From positions 1-23,462 of the forward strand of contig DBPS01000006.1 of assembly GCA_002304935.1 (NCBI GenBank): a stretch of DNA of 23,462 nucleotides, written 5' to 3'. Positions 1 to 7,496 of the stretch are shown one piece after another. The notes beneath the pieces were generated by a model. It was not told the origin of the DNA. It did no database searches and worked only from the letters and a program-made list of their open reading frames with translations. The stretch comes from Candidatus Humimicrobium oleiphilum. Its GTDB lineage: Bacteria > Actinomycetota > Humimicrobiia > Humimicrobiales > Humimicrobiaceae. How positions within the stretch are numbered: the first letter of the stretch is position 1; each line of letters begins with the position of its first letter. Made by a program: the position numbers and the translations under genes.

Positions 1-164
1 AAGTCTGCAAAATAGTCTATGATGAATTTCCAAAAAATAATGATATACAGATAAGATGCATAAACGGTGTCTGCAGTGCGTCCGGTACGGGTGAGGAAAA
101 TGAACTTGTTGAAAAAATCGCCAGCCAGGTTATTTCTGAATATAAAAATAAAATCAGTAAATAA
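1..164 (+). CDS. C-terminal fragment of an unrecognised protein (cut by the left edge)
   Basis: An open frame enters from the left edge (first full codon at base 3) and ends at TAA 162-164, giving a tail of about 53 residues that ends in the Lys-rich sequence SEYKNKISK. I do not recognise the family. The tail has two Cys in the stretch CINGVCSASG, followed by a Glu/Lys-rich helix-like end. The next gene starts 12 bases downstream behind the SD AGGAGG (164-169). The two are therefore probably co-transcribed, and this gene probably belongs to the same sugar pathway. That is inference from spacing only. It was chosen as coding because the frame is open throughout and the downstream SD begins on the last base of its stop codon. 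Confidence 0.55.
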   Translation, partial: VCKIVYDEFPKNNDIQIRCINGVCSASGTGEENELVEKIASQVISEYKNKISK

Positions 165-176
165 GGAGGGATTTAA

Positions 177-1610
177 ATGACAGGTCCCAGACCCAGGATA
201 GGCTTGTTTGCCACAGTCGATGAACTTTATTCCACAGCATTTGATATGGCTGAAATCGATAAAGTCGTAAAGGATGATATATCAAAACTTGTCAATAATC
301 TGTCTGTACAGAACGAGGTTGTTTTCAGGAAAATAGCCCGGACAGAAAGTGACGGAATTGAAGAAGGCAGGTATTTCTGCGGACTTGATCTTGACCTTAT
401 CATAATAAGTGAATTTGTTTATACTCTGGATGAAGTCATAATCGGATTTTTAAAAAATATTGACAAAAAAGTGCCCATACTTGTTCTGATGGTACAGGGT
501 TATCAGGGAATACCTGAAAATCTCAGCGTAAAAGATTTTTCCCGGTCATGGGGGATAAACGGAACAGTTCAGCTGGCATCTTCAATTCCCAATATGGTTG
601 ATGGCTTTGAATATAAATTTCTGGCAGGAAATCCTGATGAAAAAAGTATTTCGGAAAAGATCAGCTTGTTCGCAAAAGCATCATGGGTAATTAATTCCAT
701 TAAAAAATTAAAACTGGCATATCTTCCGGGAGTTTTTAAAGGCATGCATGACAACTGGGATAATAATGCAAAGCTTGAAAAATTATTCGGTATCAAGCTG
801 GACTGGCTTAATTTTTCCGATGTGGTAAAAGAGGTAAAGAAAATCAAAGACACAGATATAATAGCTGAAGTCGAAGATATGAGAAAAAAATACAAAATCA
901 TCGAACCTGAAGATATTGATCTATATGACGAGGCAAGAATGTATCTGGGGATCAAAAATCTCATAAAAAACAAAAATCTCTCCGGACTTACAATAACAGT
1001 CGATCCGAATAATTGTAATGAATTCATGGATTTCAGGGTACTTGCTTATTATACAATGTCAAAACTCATGGATGACTGTTTTGCATGTTCAGATGAAGGA
1101 GACATGTCTCATGTAATATGTCAGCTTATGCTTGGAAAGCTTACCGGAAACCAGGTTCAGCAGTGGGAAAACTGGGCATTCGATAAAAGCAGGAATATTG
1201 TAATGGGCGGACATAGCGGTATAGGCTCGACAAAACTTGCAAAAGACAGCAGTGAAATATATGTAAGAAATCTTATGTATGATACATATACCCTGCCAGA
1301 TGGCCAGGTAAGAAAAGGTTTTGCATTTAATTTTGTTTTAAAGCCTGGCAAGGTGACCCTGCTTACCATGGGGGCTATTCATGACGAATATAAATTAAAA
1401 ATAGTAAGAGGAAGCGCAGTTGATTACAGCCTTCTTGATATACATTCGCCTTTTGCAGTAATCAAAATAGACAATACGGATATCGAAGATTATTTTGAGA
1501 GGATATGCAGATTCGGCTGCGGGAAGCATTTTGCTCTTGTCTATGGCGATGTTTCAGAAGAATGCGTGTCAATAGCAGAGATAATGAAGATGGACTATCT
1601 TCTGATTTAA
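177..1610 (+). CDS. L-arabinose/L-fucose isomerase-family protein
   Basis: This 477-residue soluble protein resembles the L-arabinose isomerase (AraA) / L-fucose isomerase superfamily, whose members interconvert aldoses and ketoses using a divalent metal such as Mn2+. The N-terminus (RIGLFATVDELY) is the usual Rossmann-like opening strand. The four metal ligands of the family can be placed: Glu307 in SDEGD, Glu331 in WENWAF, His346 in GGH and His451 in GKHFALVYGD. Their spacing is nearly that of E. coli AraA (E306, E333, H350, H450). The length is also close to AraA (about 500). The overall sequence is divergent, so the substrate sugar cannot be assigned. The ATG lies 7 bases after the SD AGGAGG. 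It sits between an unknown gene fragment and a UxuA-like gene, probably in one catabolic operon. Confidence 0.8.
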   Translation: MTGPRPRIGLFATVDELYSTAFDMAEIDKVVKDDISKLVNNLSVQNEVVFRKIARTESDGIEEGRYFCGLDLDLIIISEFVYTLDEVIIGFLKNIDKKVPILVLMVQGYQGIPENLSVKDFSRSWGINGTVQLASSIPNMVDGFEYKFLAGNPDEKSISEKISLFAKASWVINSIKKLKLAYLPGVFKGMHDNWDNNAKLEKLFGIKLDWLNFSDVVKEVKKIKDTDIIAEVEDMRKKYKIIEPEDIDLYDEARMYLGIKNLIKNKNLSGLTITVDPNNCNEFMDFRVLAYYTMSKLMDDCFACSDEGDMSHVICQLMLGKLTGNQVQQWENWAFDKSRNIVMGGHSGIGSTKLAKDSSEIYVRNLMYDTYTLPDGQVRKGFAFNFVLKPGKVTLLTMGAIHDEYKLKIVRGSAVDYSLLDIHSPFAVIKIDNTDIEDYFERICRFGCGKHFALVYGDVSEECVSIAEIMKMDYLLI

Positions 1611-1657
1611 TATCAAAAAAATAAATTTTCTCAAGCTATTACAACTCAATCAGATTT

Positions 1658-2731
1658 TTGAAAATAATGAGAATAGGAATAAATTTTTATCCTGATTTTA
1701 TCGAACTTCCGCTGGGAGTCCTCAAAGAAGGCATCCTTAATGAGAAAAATCTTAAATTTGCAAAACAGATAGGGGCAGACAGCATTGTTGCCTGGGTGCC
1801 ATTGCCTGTAAATAATGGATTCTGGGCTTATGAGGATTTGCTTGGACTAAGGGCATTTGTGGAAAAGTCCGGTTTAAAACTTGAGGCTATTGAAAACCTT
1901 CCCCCTCTTCACTATGACAGGATTATATTCGGCCTGGAAGGCAGTGACAGACAGATTGAAAATATCAAGAAAACTATCAGGAACATGGGAAAGGCAGGTA
2001 TTCACTGTCTTGGTTACTCTTTTTCAATTCTCGGCTACTGGGGGCATTACAGCAGAGGAGAAGGCGGAGGAGGAAGAGGTGGTTCAGGGGTAATGAAATT
2101 TGATTATGACAAGGTTAAGAACAGTGATTTTCTTAGCTATGGTGAATTATGGGGAGGATGGAGGACATCATATTATGACAAAGACAGACAGCTTGGAGAA
2201 GTAAAAAAAGAACAATTATGGGAAAGACTGATTTATTTTCTTGAAAATATACTGCCTGTTGCTGAAGAATCAGGTGTAAGAATGTGCATACATCCTGCTG
2301 ATCCGCCTGCACCGATCCTTAGAGGGGTAGAGAATATTATGAACACTGCCGAAGATTTTAAAAGACTGATCGAGCTCTTTCCCGGTAGTTGTCACGGCCT
2401 GGAATTCTGTCAGGGGACTTTTTCCGAAATGCAGGATGTGGGCCAGAATGTAATAGAGCTTATACATTATTTCGGTTCAAGAAAAAAGATATTTTATGTA
2501 CACTTCAGAAATGTAAAAGGAACATTTCCAAAATACGAGGAAGTTTTTATAGATGAAGGGGATGTATCTATGGTAGAAGCCATGAAAGCTTACAGGGAAG
2601 AAGGTTTTGACGGAGTTCTTATCCCTGACCATGTCCCTGTTGTAAATACGGTTTCTGAACCCTGGCATACAGGTATGGCTTATTCAATAGGATACATGAA
2701 GGCGGTGATGCAGGCACTAAATATTACCTGA
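1658..2731 (+). CDS. Mannonate dehydratase (UxuA)-family TIM-barrel protein, divergent
   Basis: The roughly 355-residue protein is related to mannonate dehydratase UxuA, which converts D-mannonate to 2-keto-3-deoxygluconate in hexuronate breakdown. Family features, numbered from the TTG at 1658, are the segment IENIKKTIRNMGKAGI (100-115) and the metal-site residues His212 (CIHPADPP), Cys251 (LEFCQG), His282 (YVHFRNVK) and Asp324 (LIPDH). The length matches UxuA. The block equivalent to FDWTRTD in classical UxuA, however, reads LGYWGHYS (125-132) and runs into a Gly-rich insert (134-144). The exact reaction is therefore uncertain, and another sugar-acid dehydratase or a sugar phosphate isomerase is possible. 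The start is ambiguous: TTG 1658 or ATG 1667, neither with a clear SD; ATG 1667 (MRIGINFYP) looks more natural. Confidence 0.72.
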   Translation: MKIMRIGINFYPDFIELPLGVLKEGILNEKNLKFAKQIGADSIVAWVPLPVNNGFWAYEDLLGLRAFVEKSGLKLEAIENLPPLHYDRIIFGLEGSDRQIENIKKTIRNMGKAGIHCLGYSFSILGYWGHYSRGEGGGGRGGSGVMKFDYDKVKNSDFLSYGELWGGWRTSYYDKDRQLGEVKKEQLWERLIYFLENILPVAEESGVRMCIHPADPPAPILRGVENIMNTAEDFKRLIELFPGSCHGLEFCQGTFSEMQDVGQNVIELIHYFGSRKKIFYVHFRNVKGTFPKYEEVFIDEGDVSMVEAMKAYREEGFDGVLIPDHVPVVNTVSEPWHTGMAYSIGYMKAVMQALNIT

Positions 2732-2736
2732 AATTC

Positions 2737-2765
2737 TTGACAAAATTTTTCAGAGAATATATTAT
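2737..2765 (+). promoter_or_regulatory. Sigma70-type promoter for transporter 1
   Basis: A perfect -35 TTGACA (2737-2742) is followed, after 17 bases, by TATTAT (2760-2765), a good -10. It begins five bases after the stop codon of the UxuA-like gene and points at the binding-protein gene, leaving a leader of about 160 bases. A second lone TATAAT at 2895-2900 has no clear -35. Both boxes are read directly; promoter activity is inferred. Confidence 0.6.
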
Positions 2766-2802
2766 TGAAATCGATACCATAAACAAATTAATTTCAATAA
2801 TA
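2760..2802. repeat. 12-bp perfect inverted repeat overlapping the promoter -10
   Basis: The arms TATTATTGAAAT (2760-2771) and ATTTCAATAATA (2791-2802) are exact reverse complements separated by 19 bases. The left arm begins at the -10 box of the promoter at 2737-2765. No T-run follows the right arm and the stem is almost all A/T, so a terminator is unlikely. An operator for a dimeric or tetrameric regulator is the more natural reading. The LacI-family protein at 7497-8519 is one candidate, although this repeat lacks the central CG common in LacI-family operators. Confidence 0.5.
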
Positions 2803-2934
2803 AAACCTGATTAAACATTTAAATCTAATAAAAAATGCTGTTTAAAGCATATTTCCGGCAGAAAGGGGTGGTAATATAGCTGATTATTTTCAAATATAAT
2901 AAATAATCTTGTTATGTTCTAGGAAGGAGAGCAA

Positions 2935-4314
2935 ATGAAAAAAGGTATTTTTTTCAGATTGTTGATTGCAGCATTATCAATAATTACAATGCTTGCAGCT
3001 TATGGACTTACCGGATGTGCCCAGGCAGAATCAGTTATAAGCGAAGCTGTTGAGCAGGCTGAGGAAGCTGTTGAAGAGGCAGTTTCCACAGAAGCTGCTA
3101 CTGAAGAAACAGAAGCAGCCAAGGATTATTCAGGGACGGTTCTTTCGTTGCTTCATGATAAGGGAGGCAATCCTAATTATCAGCCTTACTTTGAAGCAAT
3201 GGGCGATAAAACAGAAGAACTTTTCGGAATCAGCATCGAACCTGTTCCATATCCTACAACAGATGTTTTTATTGCAACAGTAAACGCTGCTCTATCCACA
3301 AAAGATGCACCGGACATGTTTACCTGGTGGTCAACATGGAGAATGAAAGACCTGATAGACCAGGGGCTTCTGGCTCCTACGACAGCTTTATGGGATAACC
3401 ATAAAGATGAATATTCAGAAGGTTTAAGGAATGCATTTACATTTGATGGAGAAGCATACGGATATTCTTATACGCAGGAATACTGGCCTGTATGGTATAA
3501 CAAAGATGTTTTTGCACAGTATAACCTGGAAGAACCAACAACATGGGCTGAATTTGAAGCAGTGTGCGATACACTTCTTGAAAACGGTATTACCCCTATG
3601 GCACAGACAGTTCAGGCAAGGTGGCCTACCTTTATTATGTTTGAGCAGTTTGTAATTGGGGAAGATCCCCAGCTTTATGTTGACCTTTGTGAAGGAAAAG
3701 TAAAATACAGCGATCCCAAAATAAAGGCAGCTTTTGAGGTATGGAAAGGTCTTATTGATAAAGGATACTTTACTGATCCTGGTATAGATTATTTTGTTGA
3801 TGCACCGGCAATGTTTAATTCTGGTGAGGTAGGAATGATTCTGGCAGGGACATGGTACTATGAATCAGTTCTTATCGCTGCAGGAGTTACGGAAGAACAA
3901 ATAGGCGCATTTATACTTCCGTCCCAGAAAGAAAGTGCAGGAAAGAACATAGTTCTGGAGATGTCTCCTATTTGCGTCAGCTCAAATTCCCAGAATCTTG
4001 AAGCTACAATGGTAGCAGTAGATTACTTTATGGGTGCAGAAGGAAACGAGATATTCGCCAAGCTAAATAAAGCGTATCCGTCCAATATGAATTCTAATAC
4101 TGATTTTCTTCCTGAAATAAAGGTTAAGATTGCTGATACAGTTAAGAACGAGAATTATAATATTCTGAACAGATACTGGGAAGCAACACCTACTCCTATA
4201 TGTGAGGAAGCAGTTGATAAATTTGCAGAATTTATAACAAATCCGGAAAAACTTGACCAGATACTGGCAGATCTTGATGTGATTGCCGATAAGTTCTGGA
4301 GCGAAAACAAGTAA
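2935..4314 (+). CDS. Sugar ABC transporter substrate-binding lipoprotein 1
   Basis: This 459-residue family 1 extracellular solute-binding protein (MalE/UgpB type) would capture a sugar or oligosaccharide outside the membrane and hand it to the two permeases encoded just downstream. It has a lipoprotein signal peptide with Lys2-Lys3, a hydrophobic core (about 6-25) and lipobox LTGC, with the acylated residue Cys28. An Ala/Glu-rich spacer (about 29-64) follows, and then the mature domain with PDMFTWWS. Aromatic residues such as those in TWWSTW and WPVWY are typical of sugar-binding clefts. The ATG lies five bases after the strong SD GGAAGGAG (2922-2929). It is paralogous to the protein at 12712-14079, sharing the FTWWS and DKGYFTDPG blocks. 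The actual ligand cannot be read from the sequence. Confidence 0.92.
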   Translation: MKKGIFFRLLIAALSIITMLAAYGLTGCAQAESVISEAVEQAEEAVEEAVSTEAATEETEAAKDYSGTVLSLLHDKGGNPNYQPYFEAMGDKTEELFGISIEPVPYPTTDVFIATVNAALSTKDAPDMFTWWSTWRMKDLIDQGLLAPTTALWDNHKDEYSEGLRNAFTFDGEAYGYSYTQEYWPVWYNKDVFAQYNLEEPTTWAEFEAVCDTLLENGITPMAQTVQARWPTFIMFEQFVIGEDPQLYVDLCEGKVKYSDPKIKAAFEVWKGLIDKGYFTDPGIDYFVDAPAMFNSGEVGMILAGTWYYESVLIAAGVTEEQIGAFILPSQKESAGKNIVLEMSPICVSSNSQNLEATMVAVDYFMGAEGNEIFAKLNKAYPSNMNSNTDFLPEIKVKIADTVKNENYNILNRYWEATPTPICEEAVDKFAEFITNPEKLDQILADLDVIADKFWSENK

Positions 4315-4328
4315 AACTTTTTCAGTTT

Positions 4329-4357
4329 GCGGGAAACAGATTTATTCTGTTTCCCGC
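4329..4357 (+). promoter_or_regulatory. Intercistronic hairpin between binding protein and MalF-type permease 1
   Basis: A perfect 12-bp stem joins GCGGGAAACAGA (4329-4340) to its complement TCTGTTTCCCGC (4346-4357) across a 5-base loop. It begins 14 bases after the binding-protein stop. No U-run follows. It therefore looks like an RNA-stabilising or partial-attenuation element that lets the binding protein be made in excess over the permeases, as known for malE-malF-type operons. That role is inferred. Confidence 0.7.
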
Positions 4358-4391
4358 TTAAGAATATATTATCGGATTTGGGGAAAAACTT

Positions 4392-5261
4392 ATGAAATAT
4401 CATAATAAATTTGTTAGCTATTTATATATATTACCTTCTTTTTTACTGGTATTTTTATTGCTTCTGGTTCCGATGTTCCAGAACATATATTACAGTTTCT
4501 TTCAGTGGAACGGGATAGCTGAACCTGTTTTTAATGGTTTTAGTAATTACATTCAGCTTTTTAAAGATTCAAACTTTTTTACTTCATTAATAAATACGAT
4601 CCTCTGGGTTGTGATAACTCTGATATTCCCTGTTTTCGGTGGCCTGCTGATAGCTGTTTTTTTAAGAGGTATCAAGTTCGGCAATTTCTTTAAGTCTATT
4701 TTTTATATACCTATTACAATATCTTTTGTTGCAACAGGGATAATCTGGAATTATATGTATAGCAGGCAGATAGGTGTTTTAAACACTTTTCTTGATCTTA
4801 TAGGGCTTGATAAAATCTCATGGCTTGTAAATGTTCCTTTAAATACTTTTTCCCTGCTTATAACCTGGACATGGCAGCAGCTTGGGATAAATATGGTTTT
4901 GTTTTTAATGGGCCTGACATCTATTCCGGTAGAACAGACTGAAGCTGCAACAATAGAAGGAGCAAGCAAATGGCAGACTTTTATCCATATAACATTACCC
5001 ATGCTCAGACCTATTACAACTGTTGTTATTGTAATGGCTACAGCCAATTCTTTTAAAGTTTTTGACCTCATATATGTAATGACCAGGGGAGGTCCTTACA
5101 GATCTTCGGAAACTCTTGCAGTTACCATGTTCAGAGAGACATTTACAATGTCTAATATGGGTTATGGTGCTGCCATTTCCGTGGTTCTTTCCATTATAGT
5201 TGTGGCTATTTCAGCTATTTATCTGAGAACCATGGTTAAAAAAGATTTGTTATATTATTAG
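4392..5261 (+). CDS. Sugar ABC transporter permease 1, MalF-type
   Basis: This 289-residue integral membrane protein has about six hydrophobic spans (roughly 9-29, 66-91, 103-121, 152-175, 204-223 and 259-279). The cytoplasmic EAA loop that docks to the ATPase reads EAATIEG (184-190) and is followed by the typical LPMLRP. The C-terminal part contains FKVFDLIYVMTRGGP, a signature of MalF/UgpA-type carbohydrate permeases. It pairs with the MalG-type permease that starts 15 bases after its stop and with the upstream binding protein. The gene starts at ATG 4392, a little over ten bases after a GGGG-containing SD. No ATPase gene accompanies the transporter. Confidence 0.92.
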   Translation: MKYHNKFVSYLYILPSFLLVFLLLLVPMFQNIYYSFFQWNGIAEPVFNGFSNYIQLFKDSNFFTSLINTILWVVITLIFPVFGGLLIAVFLRGIKFGNFFKSIFYIPITISFVATGIIWNYMYSRQIGVLNTFLDLIGLDKISWLVNVPLNTFSLLITWTWQQLGINMVLFLMGLTSIPVEQTEAATIEGASKWQTFIHITLPMLRPITTVVIVMATANSFKVFDLIYVMTRGGPYRSSETLAVTMFRETFTMSNMGYGAAISVVLSIIVVAISAIYLRTMVKKDLLYY

Positions 5262-5276
5262 AGAGGTAGAAGCAAA

Positions 5277-6104
5277 ATGGTGGTGCTTAGAAAAACAATT
5301 ACATATATTATAATAATATTACTTGCCCTTGCATGGTTATTGCCGATATTTTCTGTTATTCAGGCTGCAGTAAAAAGTCCTGAGCAGTTTAATTCTTCAA
5401 GCTTTTTCCAGTTTCCTACGAAATTTGCTTTATTTGATAATTTTAAAAAAGCAATACAACAATGGAAACTGCAGGAATTTTACCTTAATTCTATCATTTA
5501 TTCAGTAGTCGGCGGGCTTATAACGATAATCACTGCTTCAATGGCTGCTTTCAGTATTGTAAGATTAAAACCAAAATTTAATTTTGTTTTGTTTTTAATA
5601 ATTTATTCCGGTACCTTGTTTCCTTTCCAGATGTACCTGATACCTCTTTACAGGATTTTTAACCAGACCGGACTTTATGATACAAAAACCGGCATGATAC
5701 TTGTGTATTCTGCCCTTGCAATTCCTTTCAGTCTTTTTGTATACAGAGGTTTTTATTCGACTATTCCAAAGGAAATCGAAGATGCCGCAATGATAGATGG
5801 CTGTAATTCTTTTCAGCTTTATACAAAAATATTTTTACCTCAGTCAATAGCCCCGACTGCGGTGGTAGCACTGTTCCAGATGTCGTGGATATGGAACGAC
5901 CTGCTTTTTGGAATGGTACTCACAAGGACCGGCAACGCCAGACCGGTAATGGTATCACTTGCTTCCATGTCGGGTGTAAGCGGAGGAATAATCCCGTATA
6001 TTATGAGCGGAGTAATATTTACTTCTCTTCCGACAATCTTGTTATTCATTCTTCTCAGGAGATATTTTATATCCGGGATGGTTTTATCTGTTGCGGGCGA
6101 CTGA
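5277..6104 (+). CDS. Sugar ABC transporter permease 1, MalG-type
   Basis: This 275-residue membrane protein of the MalG/UgpE type forms the second half of the transporter 1 channel. It has an N-terminal span (about 8-31) and a cluster of further spans, plus the EAA loop EDAAMIDG (168-175) followed by FLPQSIAP. The typical SWIWNDLLFG and C-terminal RRYFISGM segments are present. The ATG follows the SD GAGAGG (5261-5266) at 10 bases, and this SD begins on the last base of the MalF-type stop codon, so translation of the two is probably linked. It is paralogous to the protein at 11762-12607, with the same layout and the same KYFI/RYFI ending, suggesting that the two transporters derive from duplication of one ancestral cassette. 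Confidence 0.92.
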   Translation: MVVLRKTITYIIIILLALAWLLPIFSVIQAAVKSPEQFNSSSFFQFPTKFALFDNFKKAIQQWKLQEFYLNSIIYSVVGGLITIITASMAAFSIVRLKPKFNFVLFLIIYSGTLFPFQMYLIPLYRIFNQTGLYDTKTGMILVYSALAIPFSLFVYRGFYSTIPKEIEDAAMIDGCNSFQLYTKIFLPQSIAPTAVVALFQMSWIWNDLLFGMVLTRTGNARPVMVSLASMSGVSGGIIPYIMSGVIFTSLPTILLFILLRRYFISGMVLSVAGD

Positions 6105-6136
6105 TGAAGAATCTTATTTGAAATGTATTTCTAAAA

Positions 6137-6142
6137 AAGGGG
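6137..6142 (+). promoter_or_regulatory. SD that sets the URO-D protein start
   Basis: AAGGGG lies eight bases before ATG 6151. It supports that start over the in-frame TTG at 6091, which overlaps the end of the upstream permease gene and has no SD. Confidence 0.6.
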
Positions 6143-6150
6143 AAAATTTA

Positions 6151-7407
6151 ATGAATAAAGATTTAACTTCAAGGCAAAGAGTTAGGATGGCTCTGGAACA
6201 TAAAGAAGGCGACAGAGTCCCCATTGATTTCGGAGGCATGCGTTCTACCGGAATATCCACAATTGCATATAATAATCTTAGGAAAAAACTGGGTATAAAA
6301 GACAGGCTTTCAAGGATGTATGATTTTCAGCAGCAGCTTGCTTATCCGGAAAAAGAGGTAAGGGATTTATTTCATATTGATGTTATTGATGCCGGGCAGG
6401 CATTTCTGGCTGATGATAATGACTGGAGGCAGTGGGAATTAAATGATGGTTCTTTGTGCCTTATTCCCAGGTATATTGATTTTGAAGTTGATGAAAAGGG
6501 AACAGTATTTCTTAAAAATAACAGAGGCCTGATTGTAGGGAAAAAACCAAAGACTTCTCTTTATGTCGATCAGACATACTGGCCTTATTATGACGAACCT
6601 GCTATTCCTGAAAAAATAGATTCAGACAGCTTTGCAGATATATTGTGGTCTGTACCTTCTCCTCCATGGCATTTAAATATCTTTGATGACAGGCAGTATG
6701 AACTATTTATAAAAACCATTAAAAAACTACATGACGAGACTGATTATGCAATCATGCTTGCGGTTGGATGCAATCTGTTTGAAATGGGTACATGGCTGAG
6801 AAGATTTGATAATTTTCTTTCAGACATAATACTCGATAAAGCTGGTGTTGAAAGGTTGCTGGACAAACTAATTGAAGGATATATGAAAAACCTTGAAAGA
6901 GTTTTAAGCGGTGTAAAGGATTATGTAGACCTCCTTCAGTTCGGAGATGACCTGGGTACGCAGCAGGGCCCTTTTGTACCTCCAAAAATATTTAAAGATA
7001 TCTTTGCTCCGCGATATAAGATGATGTGGGATTATGTCCACAAAACAAGTGACTGCAAAGTTTTTCTGCATTCCTGCGGTTCCATATATGAGCTTATCCC
7101 GTTTCTTATCGAGTCTGGAGTAGATGCATTAAATCCTGTGCAGACAACCACAACAAACATGGAAGAAGAAAAACTTAAAAAAGAGTTTGGAAAAGATGTA
7201 ACTTTCTGGGGAGGCGGAGTAAACACCAGAGACGTTCTTGCACTGAAGACACCTGCAGAAGTAAAAGAAGACGTTAAAAGAAGAATACAGATTTTCGGCA
7301 AAGGCGGAGGATATGTTTTTAATTCCATTCATAATGTCATGGCTGATGTTCCGCCGGAGAATGTGATTGCGATGTTTGAAGCTGCTTACGAGTTTGGGGG
7401 ATATTAA
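6151..7407 (+). CDS. Uroporphyrinogen decarboxylase-family methyltransferase-like protein (MtaA/MtvB-like)
   Basis: This 418-residue TIM-barrel protein belongs to the URO-D superfamily. That superfamily contains HemE but also corrinoid-dependent methyltransferases such as MtaA/MtbA and O-demethylase components. The N-terminus (SRQRVRMALEHKEGDRVPIDFGG) is the standard opening of the non-HemE members. It has the zinc-site motif His-x-Cys in FLHSCGS (His307, Cys309), seen in the methyltransferases and not in HemE. The third zinc Cys expected near the C-terminus is absent: the region reads NSIHNVMADVPPENV, with His394. QFGDDLGTQQGPFVPP (264-278) is also typical. It follows the transporter 1 permease by 46 bases and is probably in that operon. 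A heme role is unlikely, and a methyl transfer to or from a corrinoid, perhaps with the proteins at 15208-17374, is plausible but inferred. Confidence 0.82.
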   Translation: MNKDLTSRQRVRMALEHKEGDRVPIDFGGMRSTGISTIAYNNLRKKLGIKDRLSRMYDFQQQLAYPEKEVRDLFHIDVIDAGQAFLADDNDWRQWELNDGSLCLIPRYIDFEVDEKGTVFLKNNRGLIVGKKPKTSLYVDQTYWPYYDEPAIPEKIDSDSFADILWSVPSPPWHLNIFDDRQYELFIKTIKKLHDETDYAIMLAVGCNLFEMGTWLRRFDNFLSDIILDKAGVERLLDKLIEGYMKNLERVLSGVKDYVDLLQFGDDLGTQQGPFVPPKIFKDIFAPRYKMMWDYVHKTSDCKVFLHSCGSIYELIPFLIESGVDALNPVQTTTTNMEEEKLKKEFGKDVTFWGGGVNTRDVLALKTPAEVKEDVKRRIQIFGKGGGYVFNSIHNVMADVPPENVIAMFEAAYEFGGY

Positions 7408-7496
7408 CAGTATCTTTAATTAATAAATAATTACGAATAAAGAAGTTACATGCCTGCTTAATTATTGAACCGAAACGAAACATTAACTGTAGTTAT

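Noticed and set aside
569..1027. Long antisense open frame under the isomerase gene
   Set aside because: It is a shadow of a well-supported gene on the other strand and has no recognisable family motif. Other antisense frames (for example 4751-5071, 16198-16587 and 17962-18387) were dropped for the same reason.
2760..2802. Inverted repeat read as a terminator of the UxuA-like gene
   Set aside because: The stem is nearly all A/T with a 19-base loop and no U-run, and it overlaps a promoter -10.
6151..7407. True HemE uroporphyrinogen decarboxylase
   Set aside because: The His-x-Cys site and the N-terminal block are those of the methyltransferase-like branch, and the gene sits in a sugar operon with no heme genes.
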